Assembly: GCA_021299735.1 (NCBI GenBank)
Contig: JAJTEM010000001.1
Span: forward strand, 1 to 64,000
DNA length: 64,000 nucleotides
Origin: Burkholderiales bacterium
GTDB lineage: Bacteria > Pseudomonadota > Gammaproteobacteria > Burkholderiales > Burkholderiaceae_B
Direction of reading: 5' to 3'
The notes beneath the pieces were generated by a model, which made no database searches, was not told where the DNA came from, and saw nothing but the letters and a program-made list of their open reading frames with translations. Numbering within the stretch: the first letter of the stretch is position 1; every line of letters starts with the position of its first letter. The translations under genes and the position numbers were made by a program. Below, piece after piece: positions 1 to 7,880 of the stretch.

Positions 1-559
1 TCAAACCCAGCGAGGTAGGGCCCGCATCAGAAGGTGCCTTGGTCCACAACTGCAGGCTTTTGCCCATATTTGCGGGGTCGCCTTTAATCGGCAAACCACC
101 AATTTGGTAAACACGAATGGTGTCGTTCGGGCGCGCTTCAACCAACCACTCCGTGGTCTTGTCGGGGCTTTTCATCACGGCCACATAACGGGGCCCGTCA
201 TTAAGCTGCTCACTGGCGTTCAATAACTGCACGCCCAACACCACCGCCGCAGCACTGGCAGCAACAGCCCAACCTTTCCACAACCAGGCAAAGGGGGGGG
301 CTGCTGGTGAAGCGGCTCTTTCTCCAACTGTAGCAATGGAGCGGTCTACTCTGGCCCACACTTTGGGGCTAACAGGTTCCTGGTCAAATTTTCTGGACAT
401 GGCTGCGAAGTGTTCAGTCCAGCTGCTCACTTCTCTAGCCAAATCGGGATCCTGGTTCAGGCGTCGCTCGAAGTCCTGTCGCTCAGCGTCAGTCATTACG
501 CCGAGAACGTACTCACCAGCCTCAACAATTTTGGCCTCTGTCTGCGTCGTCTCTGTCAT
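1..559 (-). CDS. anti-sigma factor (RskA-like), partial at window edge
   Basis: The frame opens with ATG at 559 and stays open to base 1, so the C-terminus lies outside the window (about 186 residues visible). The N-terminal cytoplasmic part starts MTETTQTEAKIVEAGEYVLG and contains a 'VLGVMTDAERQDFERRL' segment typical of RskA/ChrR-type anti-sigma domains. One hydrophobic helix follows (WAVAASAAAVVLGVQLL, about residues 95-111), then a periplasmic region of the anti-sigma-K C-terminal type (VAVMKSPDKTTEWLVEA). Its start overlaps the sigma-factor stop by 4 bases (ATGA), implying translational coupling. It would hold the ECF sigma factor inactive at the inner membrane. A run of 8 C residues on the coding strand (293-300 on plus) falls in a Pro-rich linker and is a slippage-prone spot, though the frame is intact here. 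Family assignment is by similarity; the inducing signal is unknown. Confidence 0.8.
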   Translation of the reverse strand, partial: MTETTQTEAKIVEAGEYVLGVMTDAERQDFERRLNQDPDLAREVSSWTEHFAAMSRKFDQEPVSPKVWARVDRSIATVGERAASPAAPPFAWLWKGWAVAASAAAVVLGVQLLNASEQLNDGPRYVAVMKSPDKTTEWLVEARPNDTIRVYQIGGLPIKGDPANMGKSLQLWTKAPSDAGPTSLGL

Positions 560-1152
560 GACAAACACTCCTTCAGTTTCAACAATCCCCGGCGTATCCA
601 GCTTTTCACGCTGCCGAGGGGCGAATTCAATCGTTCTGCAATTTGCTCATGTGTATAACCATCTACAAAAGCCAACACGATGGCGTTGCGTTTTGTTTCA
701 TCCAGCTTTCCCAAACAGGCACTGAGCTTCTCGGCTTCCTGCGCCAGCTCCTGATTGTCGCTCATGGACAATTCAGGTGTCTCATGCTCTTCAGAAGACA
801 CCTCCATTGGCCGTTTGCGCACAGCATTTAACGCTTGGTTACGCACCACGGTATAAACCCAACCGCGTGCAGATCCCAAGGCAGGGGAATATAGACGGGC
901 TCGATTCCACACCTTGACCATGGCATCGTGCAAAACTTCCTCTGCCAATTCACGCCGCTTAACGATTCGATAAGCCACAGAAAATAACCAACGGCTGTCG
1001 CGGGCGTAAATGGCTTGCAGGGCAAATTTTTCACCACGCGCGCAAGCAAGAAGTGCAGCCTCGTAGTCAAAATCGCTTGGAGATAGAGAATTTTTTTCGG
1101 TCACGTTAACACTACTCGCTGCAAGGTCAAACAGATGCAAAAAGGAAGGCAA
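556..1152 (-). CDS. ECF RNA polymerase sigma factor (SigK-like)
   Basis: A sigma-70 family group 4 factor. Region 2 is seen as LFSVAYRIVKRRELAEEVLHD followed by KVWNRA, and region 4 as the C-terminal HTH (DGYTHEQIAERL, then SVKSWIRRGLLKLKECL). The length (up to 198 residues) is normal for the class. The furthest upstream start is a TTG at 1152 with an AGGGGAG sequence about 9 bases ahead; a GTG at 1104 is an alternative and would remove a non-conserved leader. It is coupled to the anti-sigma gene by a 4-base overlap, the standard arrangement for SigK/RskA pairs. It would direct RNA polymerase to a small stress regulon once released. No target promoter is identified here. Confidence 0.88.
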   Translation of the reverse strand: MPSFLHLFDLAASSVNVTEKNSLSPSDFDYEAALLACARGEKFALQAIYARDSRWLFSVAYRIVKRRELAEEVLHDAMVKVWNRARLYSPALGSARGWVYTVVRNQALNAVRKRPMEVSSEEHETPELSMSDNQELAQEAEKLSACLGKLDETKRNAIVLAFVDGYTHEQIAERLNSPLGSVKSWIRRGLLKLKECLS

Positions 1153-1221
1153 AAACAGTGCGCTCCCCTACCTGGGTTACTCGTTCATTGATCAGGGTCA
1201 TATCGGCCTATTGACCAAGCT

Positions 1222-2352
1222 TCATTGGCCGATCTGACTCAGTGGATAGGAAATAGTTGCAACCCCATTGATGTGTACCGACCCAAGGTACAGTTTGCCA
1301 TTAAAAGGCGTAATCTGAGTGATGTAGTAATAATAGCCACCCGCCTGCTGCGCTTGTAAATTGGCAATTACCGTGCCCTGCGGGCTAATGGCCAGCGCCA
1401 TGGCCTTGGGCTTGATCGGGAACTTCACATAGTTCAACAATTTTGCCATTGCTTTGCGAACAGCGGGCTTGTCGGCAAGTGCATCGAGCATAGGGTCTCG
1501 TAAACTGGGTACAGCAAGCCAGTAGTTGCCATCGGCATCGGTGCGAATATTGTCTGGAAAACCGGGTAAGGTATCAATGAATACATCATGCGTACCAGCT
1601 TTGTTACCTTTCAACCAGTACCGCACAACTCGGTACTTGCCGGTTTCATTGACCAACACATAATCGCCATCTTTTGAAACAGTGACACCATTGGCAAACT
1701 GCAAACCGCTAATCAATGTTTTGGTTTGACCTGTTTGAAAATCGTATTGAAGCAATCGACCATTCGGGCCGTGTTCAAGAATATCGAGCACGTAGTTGTT
1801 CAAATCAAACTTGCTGGACGCATCAGAAAAATAAGCGTAGCGACCATCAGCGCTTACCGCCACATCGTCAACAAACTTGAACGGTACACCCTCTGATTCA
1901 GTCGACAACACAGTAACTTCACCTTGCAGCGTTACCTTCAACAGGCCTTTAATTGCATCGGCCACAAGCAAAAAACCATCGGGATGAAACACCAAACCCA
2001 AAGGCCGACCTTGCGTGTTGGCAATTAAATCAAATGGCGTTGTTTGCGGGCTTGTTTCTACTTGAAGGTTTGCTGGGTCAAAGCGAACAATTTCGCCTGT
2101 GTTCATGCCGGTGTAAAGTAAACCGTCCGCACCAGGTGCAATTGATTCTGGCTGCAGCAGGTTATAAGTGCCATACACCTGCGCGTTTTTCAATAAATCA
2201 TTCTTTGCATAAGGGCCATTAACTAGGCTGGGCATGGGTGAGGGCTTCCAGGCCACTGGTTCTACTGGCGTAGAACCAAACACCATCACACCGCCAATAA
2301 CTGCCGCTGGAAGCAGTGCAGCTGCAATCAAAACTTTACACAAAGCACGCAT
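1222..2352 (-). CDS. SMP-30/strictosidine synthase-like beta-propeller protein
   Basis: A 376-residue protein with an N-terminal hydrophobic segment (KVLIAAALLPAAVIGGVMVF) that should act as a signal anchor or uncleaved signal, followed by a six-bladed propeller. Diagnostic segments are 'ANGVTVSKDGDYVLVNET' and 'YRVVRYWLKG', both typical of strictosidine-synthase-like and SMP-30/gluconolactonase proteins, and 'FPDNIRTDADGNYWLA'. In this family the propeller binds a divalent metal and often hydrolyses lactones or esters; the substrate cannot be told from sequence. It reads divergently from the acyl-CoA dehydrogenase gene, so the short gap at 2353-2435 must carry both promoters. Function beyond the family is not claimed. 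Confidence 0.75.
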   Translation of the reverse strand: MRALCKVLIAAALLPAAVIGGVMVFGSTPVEPVAWKPSPMPSLVNGPYAKNDLLKNAQVYGTYNLLQPESIAPGADGLLYTGMNTGEIVRFDPANLQVETSPQTTPFDLIANTQGRPLGLVFHPDGFLLVADAIKGLLKVTLQGEVTVLSTESEGVPFKFVDDVAVSADGRYAYFSDASSKFDLNNYVLDILEHGPNGRLLQYDFQTGQTKTLISGLQFANGVTVSKDGDYVLVNETGKYRVVRYWLKGNKAGTHDVFIDTLPGFPDNIRTDADGNYWLAVPSLRDPMLDALADKPAVRKAMAKLLNYVKFPIKPKAMALAISPQGTVIANLQAQQAGGYYYYITQITPFNGKLYLGSVHINGVATISYPLSQIGQ

Positions 2353-2435
2353 ATTGTTGACACCCTGTAATTTCCGTTAGCATGGATGATATCGGAGGAA
2401 ACAAGCCGAGCATCAAAAACACGAGGAGACATGTT

Positions 2436-3665
2436 GTGAATTTTGAGCCCAGCGCCAAGGCGCAAGACTTTGTAAAGCGTGTTCGCGCCTTCATGAAAAA
2501 CGAAATAGCCCCCGTGGAAGCCGCCTACTGGGACAAAATTGAAGCCCAATGCAATGGCCGCGACTGGAATAACTGGCGTATACCCACTGAAATTGAGGCT
2601 TTGAAAAGCAAAGCGCGAGAGGCAGGCCTGTGGAATATGTTTTTACCCGACGATCAATTGGGTGTTGGCTTAAGCACCATGGAATATGCACTGGTGGCGG
2701 AAGAAACCGGCCGCAGCCTGATTGCACCTGAAGTATTCAACTGCAGCGCACCCGACACCGGCAACATGGAGGTGCTGTGGAAATACGGCAGCGATGAGCA
2801 GAAGAAAGAATGGCTGGAGCCCTTGCTGGCTGGTGAAATTCGATCTGTTTTTTGCATGACTGAACCCGATGTGGCCAGTAGCGATGCCACCAATATGCAG
2901 GCCACCGCCACCATGGATGGTGATGAAGTTGTAATCAACGGCACCAAGTGGTGGAGCAGTGGCATTGGCGACCCGCGCGCGAAAATTGCGATTGTGATGG
3001 CACGCACAGAAAACCCTGATTTGGACCGCCACCACCAGCACACCATGGTGCTGGTGCCTTTGAACACAACGGGGGTTACCATCAAACGCATGCTGCCAGT
3101 GTTCGGCACATACGACGAACCCCATGGCCATGGCGAGGTTGAATTCAACAATGTGCGTGTGCCACTGGGCAATGTAATTGCGGGTTTGGGCAAGGGGTTT
3201 GAAATTGCACAAGGCCGCTTGGGCCCGGGCCGCATTCACCATTGCATGCGTTGCATTGGCGCTGCTGAAGAATCGCTGGACCTGATGATTAAACGCGGCA
3301 TGAGCCGTGTTGCATTTGGCAAACCACTGATTAATTTGGGCGGTAACCGCGAACGTGTGGCCGAAGCACGCTTGGCTATTGACCAAGCGCGCTTGCTAAC
3401 ACTGTACGCAGCATGGAAGCTCGACCAACTGGGCGCACTGGGCGCGATGACAGAAATTGCAGCCATCAAGGTGGTAGCGCCGAATGTGCTGGAGCAGGTG
3501 GTGGACATGGCCATTCAAATGTATGGTGGCGCAGGGGTTAGCCGCGACACGCCACTTTCCGGCTTTTATATTCAGGCCCGCAGCCTTCGCCTTGCAGACG
3601 GCCCTGACGAAGTACACAAAGGTGTGATTGCCCGCATCGAGATGATGAAACGGGGATTCAAATAA
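2436..3665 (+). CDS. acyl-CoA dehydrogenase family protein (FadE-like)
   Basis: An FAD-dependent acyl-CoA dehydrogenase of about 409 residues. Visible signatures include FCMTEPDVASSDATNMQA (flavin/substrate loop), GTKWWSSGIGDPRAKIAIVM, the C-terminal helical bundle, and 'QMYGGAGVSRDTPL' near the end. I place the start at GTG 2436 because GAGGAG at 2423-2428 is well spaced from it. An in-frame ATG at 2382 would add 18 residues that do not resemble the family N-terminus. The stop overlaps the start of the downstream APH-type kinase by one base. In eukaryotic ACAD10/11 the same two domains are fused and act on hydroxyacyl-CoAs, so a joint role is plausible here (inference). Confidence 0.88.
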   Translation: MNFEPSAKAQDFVKRVRAFMKNEIAPVEAAYWDKIEAQCNGRDWNNWRIPTEIEALKSKAREAGLWNMFLPDDQLGVGLSTMEYALVAEETGRSLIAPEVFNCSAPDTGNMEVLWKYGSDEQKKEWLEPLLAGEIRSVFCMTEPDVASSDATNMQATATMDGDEVVINGTKWWSSGIGDPRAKIAIVMARTENPDLDRHHQHTMVLVPLNTTGVTIKRMLPVFGTYDEPHGHGEVEFNNVRVPLGNVIAGLGKGFEIAQGRLGPGRIHHCMRCIGAAEESLDLMIKRGMSRVAFGKPLINLGGNRERVAEARLAIDQARLLTLYAAWKLDQLGALGAMTEIAAIKVVAPNVLEQVVDMAIQMYGGAGVSRDTPLSGFYIQARSLRLADGPDEVHKGVIARIEMMKRGFK

Positions 3666-4741
3666 TGGCTGATGCAGCAAAATCGGTATTGGACGTAGGC
3701 ACAGCAGTTCGACAAGGCGAAGAATTAAACACAGAGGTGGTAACAAGCTGGCTTCGCACACAGGGTTTAACGTTAAGCAAGCAGCCTGAATTAACCCAGT
3801 ATTCGGGAGGCGCTTCCAACTGGACCTACCGCCTGAAATACACCGAAGCAGATTTGATTTTGCGCCGCCCCCCAAAAGGCACCAAAGCCAAAGGCGCGCA
3901 CGACATGGGTCGCGAGTTTCGAATTCAAAGCCTGCTAAAACCGGTGTACCCCTATGTGCCCACTATGGTGGGGCATTGCGCAGATGAATCACTGATTGGC
4001 TGCGAATTTTATGTAATGCACCGCATTGAGGGCATTATTCCGCGAAAGCACATGCCACGCGGTGTTCACCTAAGCCGTGAACAGGCCAGGCAACTTAGCA
4101 TCAATTTTCTGGATCACTTAATCGAACTGCACCAAATCGACATTCAAAAAAGCGGGCTGGATAGTTTAAGCAAAGGCAATGGCTACACACGCCGCCAGCT
4201 TGAGGGCTGGAATCAGCGGTACGACAAAGCGAAAACCTGGAATGTGAGTTCATTCAAGAAGGTACGCCACTGGCTTGAATTGAATTGCCCGGAGGACGTG
4301 AAGCTGTGCATGATTCACAATGATTGGCGGCTTGATAATGTTGTTCTGAACCCCAACAACCCCACAGAAATTATTGGCACTCTGGATTGGGAACTGGCCA
4401 CGGTGGGCGACCCGCTGATGGACCTAGGTAGTGCCATCACCTATTGGGTTCAAGGCGATGACAATTTCTTGATGAAAATGCTGCAAAGGCAACCCTCTTC
4501 CTTACCCGGCATGATGACGCGCCGGGAAATGGTGAATTACTACATGGAAAAAACCGGCATGCAGACCAACAACTGGACCTTCTACGAAGTGTTCGGCTTG
4601 TTTCGGATTGCCGTCATTGCGCAGCAAATTTATTACCGTTACCACCACAAGCAAACCCGCAACCCGGCATTCAAAAACTTCTGGATCATGGTGAATTATT
4701 TTGATTGGCGCTGTAGAACGCTAATCAAAAAACTGGGCTAA
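3665..4741 (+). CDS. APH-type phosphotransferase (ACAD10/11 kinase-domain family)
   Basis: A 358-residue protein-kinase-like fold of the aminoglycoside phosphotransferase superfamily. The catalytic loop is visible as MIHNDWRLDNVVL (H-x-D-x4-N) and the metal-binding Asp as GTLDWELATVGDPLMDLG. 'YSGGASNWTYRL' is the nucleotide-binding beta-hairpin region, and 'LILRRPP' is a hallmark of the ACAD10/11-associated subgroup rather than of antibiotic-resistance enzymes. It is translationally coupled to the acyl-CoA dehydrogenase gene and followed 6 bases later by a histidine phosphatase. In ACAD10/11 this domain phosphorylates a hydroxyl on the acyl chain before elimination; applying that here is inference. 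It should not be read as a drug-resistance gene. Confidence 0.85.
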   Translation: MADAAKSVLDVGTAVRQGEELNTEVVTSWLRTQGLTLSKQPELTQYSGGASNWTYRLKYTEADLILRRPPKGTKAKGAHDMGREFRIQSLLKPVYPYVPTMVGHCADESLIGCEFYVMHRIEGIIPRKHMPRGVHLSREQARQLSINFLDHLIELHQIDIQKSGLDSLSKGNGYTRRQLEGWNQRYDKAKTWNVSSFKKVRHWLELNCPEDVKLCMIHNDWRLDNVVLNPNNPTEIIGTLDWELATVGDPLMDLGSAITYWVQGDDNFLMKMLQRQPSSLPGMMTRREMVNYYMEKTGMQTNNWTFYEVFGLFRIAVIAQQIYYRYHHKQTRNPAFKNFWIMVNYFDWRCRTLIKKLG

Positions 4742-4747
4742 AAATAC

Positions 4748-5512
4748 ATGGGAACAATCTATTTAATTCGTCACGGGCAGGCCAGTTTTGACAGTGCCGA
4801 TTATGATCAGTTGTCTGATCTGGGCCAACTGCAAGCTGCACAATTGGGTGCGTGGTTCAAGGCGCGCAAAATTCGCATTCACGGTTTTTTTAGCGGCAGT
4901 ATGAACCGGCATTTACAAACCGCCCAGGCATTTTCCAGCACCTATGGCGTGTTTCAAGAACCTGTGCAACAGGCCAGCTTGAATGAATACGATCATCAGG
5001 CCATATTGCAAGCGCTGATTGGCCAGTATGATGATCCCGATGCATTTGAAAAACAGGTGATGCAAAACGCCGATCCGCGCAAAGCTTTTCAACAAATTTT
5101 TGAGAAAGCAATTGCACGCTGGGTAAGCGGTGAACATGATTCCGATTACCCGGAAAGTTGGCGTGCCTTCAAAACCCGCGTGATGAGCGGCTTGGGCGCC
5201 ATAACAGCGCAAGCCATGCAATTGAAGCAAGGCACAGGTTCGGCCAACGTGGCAGTGTTCACTTCAGGCGGGCCAATTACAGCGGTTACGCAAAATTTGT
5301 TGCAGTTGCCCGATGCGAATGCATTCAACTTGAACTGGATGATTACCAATTGCAGCGTGAGTAAATTGTTGTTCGGGCAACGCGGAATAAGCTTGGCCAG
5401 TTTCAATGAACAGGCGCACTTCGAAGGCGAAATTGCAGGCGTGTTGGCTGACCAGGCCAATGGGCTGGAAGCATTCGCTGCCAAACCCAACGGCCTGATT
5501 TCTTACAGGTAA
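4748..5512 (+). CDS. histidine phosphatase family protein
   Basis: A 254-residue branch-1 phosphoglycerate-mutase-like phosphatase. The catalytic RHGQAS motif sits at residues 8-13, and a second active-site region is seen as VFTSGGPITAVTQNLL; here the family's usual His-Gly pair reads Ser-Gly-Gly, so catalytic competence is not assured. No signal peptide, so it should be cytoplasmic. It is the third gene of the acyl-CoA dehydrogenase/kinase operon, with a 6-base gap. A phosphatase next to a kinase that phosphorylates acyl substrates suggests a repair or salvage step, but this is inference. The gene ends only 8 bases from the convergent copper-binding protein gene, with no clear terminator. 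Confidence 0.82.
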   Translation: MGTIYLIRHGQASFDSADYDQLSDLGQLQAAQLGAWFKARKIRIHGFFSGSMNRHLQTAQAFSSTYGVFQEPVQQASLNEYDHQAILQALIGQYDDPDAFEKQVMQNADPRKAFQQIFEKAIARWVSGEHDSDYPESWRAFKTRVMSGLGAITAQAMQLKQGTGSANVAVFTSGGPITAVTQNLLQLPDANAFNLNWMITNCSVSKLLFGQRGISLASFNEQAHFEGEIAGVLADQANGLEAFAAKPNGLISYR

Positions 5513-5520
5513 AAAGCGGC

Positions 5521-5883
5521 TTACTGCGCTTTCTTGATCTCGGTCACAGTGTAGTTCGAGCCATCCTGCTTCACATTGAACTTCACCTTGTCACCTTCCT
5601 TCAGGCCTTCCAGCATGGCTTTGTCAGCCACTCCGAACACCATGGTCATCGGTGGCATTTGAACACTTTTTATTTCACCATGCTTCACAGTAATTTTGCC
5701 GGTGTTTTTGTTGATTTTGCGAATTTCGCCATCGGCCATTTCAGTGTTGGCGGCCGTGGATTCTTTCACCTCTTTGGCTCCGCCATGGTCATGGCTATGG
5801 CCGCCAGCGTGGTTACCCGAATAAGCTGCGCTTGCGCCCAACATGGCCAAGGCAATCGCGCTCAATTTCAATGTTTTAGTCAT
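5521..5883 (-). CDS. CusF-like periplasmic copper-binding protein
   Basis: A 120-residue exported protein: a signal peptide (MTKTLKLSAIALAMLGASAA), a His-rich linker (GNHAGGHSHDHGG), and then a CusF-type OB-fold domain with the diagnostic MPPMTMVF segment (Met ligands for Cu(I)). A good Shine-Dalgarno (AAGGAG) precedes ATG 5883. It is the last gene of the copper operon reading from 9526 or above. In the family, CusF carries Cu(I)/Ag(I) to a heavy-metal RND pump or to periplasmic oxidases. No CusA-type metal pump is present in this window, so delivery to the neighbouring multicopper oxidase or TolC-family protein is one possibility. Confidence 0.85.
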   Translation of the reverse strand: MTKTLKLSAIALAMLGASAAYSGNHAGGHSHDHGGAKEVKESTAANTEMADGEIRKINKNTGKITVKHGEIKSVQMPPMTMVFGVADKAMLEGLKEGDKVKFNVKQDGSNYTVTEIKKAQ

Positions 5884-5902
5884 GGTATTGCTCCTTGAAA
5901 AG

Positions 5903-6397
5903 TTACTTGGCTGCCACGGTGATTGTGCCCACCATGCCCGCCTGAAAATGACCTGCGATCAGGCACGCGAATTCAAAGGTTCCCGGCCTGTTAAAAGTCC
6001 ACACAATTTCACCGGTTTTACCAGGGTCTACATGCGCCATGTAAGGCTCATCATGCTCCATACCCGGAAACTTCAGCATCAACTCGGCATGCTTTGCATT
6101 CTCTGCTTTGGTTCCAATCACAAATTCATGCAGTAGCTTGCCCGTGTTTTTGACCCTAAAGCGTATGGTTTCGCCTTCTTTCACTTCCAGCTTGCCAGGC
6201 TTGAAGCGCATGTCGTCACCCATGCCTACATCAATGGTTCGAACTACGTTTTCAGCATCGCCCGCAATACCCCAATCTTTTTGTTCCTTCACAATGGGTG
6301 CGTGGCCATGCTTTTTATCGCCGTGCGCTTGCGCAAGATTGCTCACTCCACTTAACAACGCAGCACAAGCCAATACGGCTGAAAAAAATTTCGACAT
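5903..6397 (-). CDS. periplasmic cupredoxin
   Basis: A 164-residue single-domain blue-copper protein. The N-terminal signal peptide ends around NLAQA. A His/Lys-rich stretch (HGDKKHGHAP) follows. The copper site is visible as LLHEFVIG (first His) and ACLIAGHFQAGM (Cys, His, Met in the C-x4-H-x4-M spacing of type-1 copper). 'KVEGET'-like strands (KLEVKEGETIRFRVKNTG) are classical cupredoxin sequence. It lies between the CusF-like gene and the multicopper oxidase gene in one minus-strand operon, with a Shine-Dalgarno AAAGGA. Probable role: periplasmic electron transfer or copper buffering for the oxidase (family knowledge plus context). Confidence 0.85.
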   Translation of the reverse strand: MSKFFSAVLACAALLSGVSNLAQAHGDKKHGHAPIVKEQKDWGIAGDAENVVRTIDVGMGDDMRFKPGKLEVKEGETIRFRVKNTGKLLHEFVIGTKAENAKHAELMLKFPGMEHDEPYMAHVDPGKTGEIVWTFNRPGTFEFACLIAGHFQAGMVGTITVAAK

Positions 6398-6435
6398 TTA
6401 CATTCCTTTACACAAAAATAAATTGATCCAATGAA

Positions 6436-7863
6436 TTAATGGCCGGAATGCCCGGTGGGTTTACGCACTTGCAATTCAATGTGCGGCTGGTTTTTCTGCG
6501 CCAATTTCATGCCGGGCTCGCCCGCACTGCTGCTGCGCTTGGGTTTGGCCAGCTCGCCTGTGAATTCATATGCAATGGTGCCTTCCGGGTGCTTGTACCA
6601 ACCGGGATCAGAATAATCGCCCGGTTTCTGGTCTTTGCGCACTTTCAGCATGCTGAACATGCCACCCATTTCGACCGATCCAAAAGGCCCTTCACCAGTC
6701 ATCATCGGAATGGTGTTGTCAGGCAGAGGCATTTGCATTTCAGCCATGTCAGCCATACCACGCTCGCCCATTGCCATGTAATCGGGAATCAGGTTGGTGA
6801 TCTTCTTGGTCATGCCACGGTGATCTACACCAATCATGGTGGGTACGTTGTGGCCCATGGCATTCATGGTATGGTGGCTTTTGTGGCAATGGAATGCCCA
6901 ATCGCCTTCCTCATTCGCAATAAATTCCATTTGCCGCATTTGCCCCACAGCAATGTCCACGGTTACTTCAGGCCAGCGGCTACCCTTCGGCGTAGGGCCA
7001 CCATCCGTGCCGGTTACTTCAAATTCATGGCCATGAATGTGAATGGGGTGGTTGGTCATAGTCAGGTTGCCCACACGAATTCGCACGCGGTCATTTTTGC
7101 GCGCCACCAAAGGCGATATGCCCGGAAACAGGCGGCTGTTCCAGGTCCACAAATTGAAGTCGAGCATGGTCATTATTTTCGGTGTGTACGCACCAGGATC
7201 AATGTCGTACGCATTCAGCAAGAAGCAGTAATCGCGATCTACTTCGCTAATCAGCGGGTTTTTGTTTTTCGGGTGTGTTACCCAAAAACCCATCATGCCC
7301 ATGGCCATTTGCACCATTTCATCCGCATGCGGGTGATACATAAACGTACCGGGGCGCTTCGCCTCAAATTCATACACAAAAGTTTTACCGGCCGGAATAC
7401 CAGGCTGGTTCAAACCAGTGACACCATCCATGCCATTGGGCAGGCGCTGGCCATGCCAGTGAATACTGGTGTGCTCGGGTAGCTTGTTGGTTACAAATAT
7501 ACGCACTCGGTCACCTTCCACCACTTCAATGGTAGGGCCTGGGCTTTGGCCGTTGTAGCCCCACAGGTGGGCGGTCATGCCCGGTGCCATTTCGCGCAGC
7601 ACAGGTTCGGCCACCAAGTGGAATTCCTTCACACCATTGTTCATGCGCCAGGGCAGTGTCCAACCGTTCAAAGTAACCACCGGGTTGTAGGGGCGCCCGG
7701 TGTTTGGCACCAAGGGGGGCATGGTGTCGGGCGATGTTTGTAAAATGGGTTCTGGCAAAGCACTCATGGCCACTTTGCTTACACTTGCCGCAGCCACTGC
7801 CCCGCCGGTTAATGCGGCCGCTTTAAAAAATTCTCGCCTTGAAAATTCACGTCTGGAAGTCAT
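6436..7863 (-). CDS. Tat-exported multicopper oxidase (CopA/CueO-like)
   Basis: A 475-residue multicopper oxidase. The N-terminus carries a twin-arginine signal (SRREFFKAAALTGGAVAAAS). All four copper-ligand blocks can be seen in order: SIHWHGQRL, FMYHPHADEM, NHPIHIHGHEFEV and AFHCHKSHHTMNAM; the last provides the T2/T3 His residues and the type-1 Cys-His-Met. A Met/His-rich segment (MGERGMADMAEMQMPLP) resembles the Met-rich insert through which CueO and CopA bind Cu(I). The enzyme would oxidise Cu(I) to the less toxic Cu(II) in the periplasm. It is cotranscribed with the cupredoxin and a TolC-family protein. The gene is intact. Confidence 0.9.
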   Translation of the reverse strand: MTSRREFSRREFFKAAALTGGAVAAASVSKVAMSALPEPILQTSPDTMPPLVPNTGRPYNPVVTLNGWTLPWRMNNGVKEFHLVAEPVLREMAPGMTAHLWGYNGQSPGPTIEVVEGDRVRIFVTNKLPEHTSIHWHGQRLPNGMDGVTGLNQPGIPAGKTFVYEFEAKRPGTFMYHPHADEMVQMAMGMMGFWVTHPKNKNPLISEVDRDYCFLLNAYDIDPGAYTPKIMTMLDFNLWTWNSRLFPGISPLVARKNDRVRIRVGNLTMTNHPIHIHGHEFEVTGTDGGPTPKGSRWPEVTVDIAVGQMRQMEFIANEEGDWAFHCHKSHHTMNAMGHNVPTMIGVDHRGMTKKITNLIPDYMAMGERGMADMAEMQMPLPDNTIPMMTGEGPFGSVEMGGMFSMLKVRKDQKPGDYSDPGWYKHPEGTIAYEFTGELAKPKRSSSAGEPGMKLAQKNQPHIELQVRKPTGHSGH

Positions 7864-7880
7864 GTTTAATATCCTTTATT

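Noticed and set aside
3665-4741. Aminoglycoside resistance gene
   Set aside because: Although it has the APH catalytic motifs, its sequence and overlap with an acyl-CoA dehydrogenase place it with the ACAD10/11 kinase subgroup.
6439-7482. A 347-residue plus-strand open frame rich in His
   Set aside because: Antisense shadow of the multicopper oxidase, whose His and Met codons create it.
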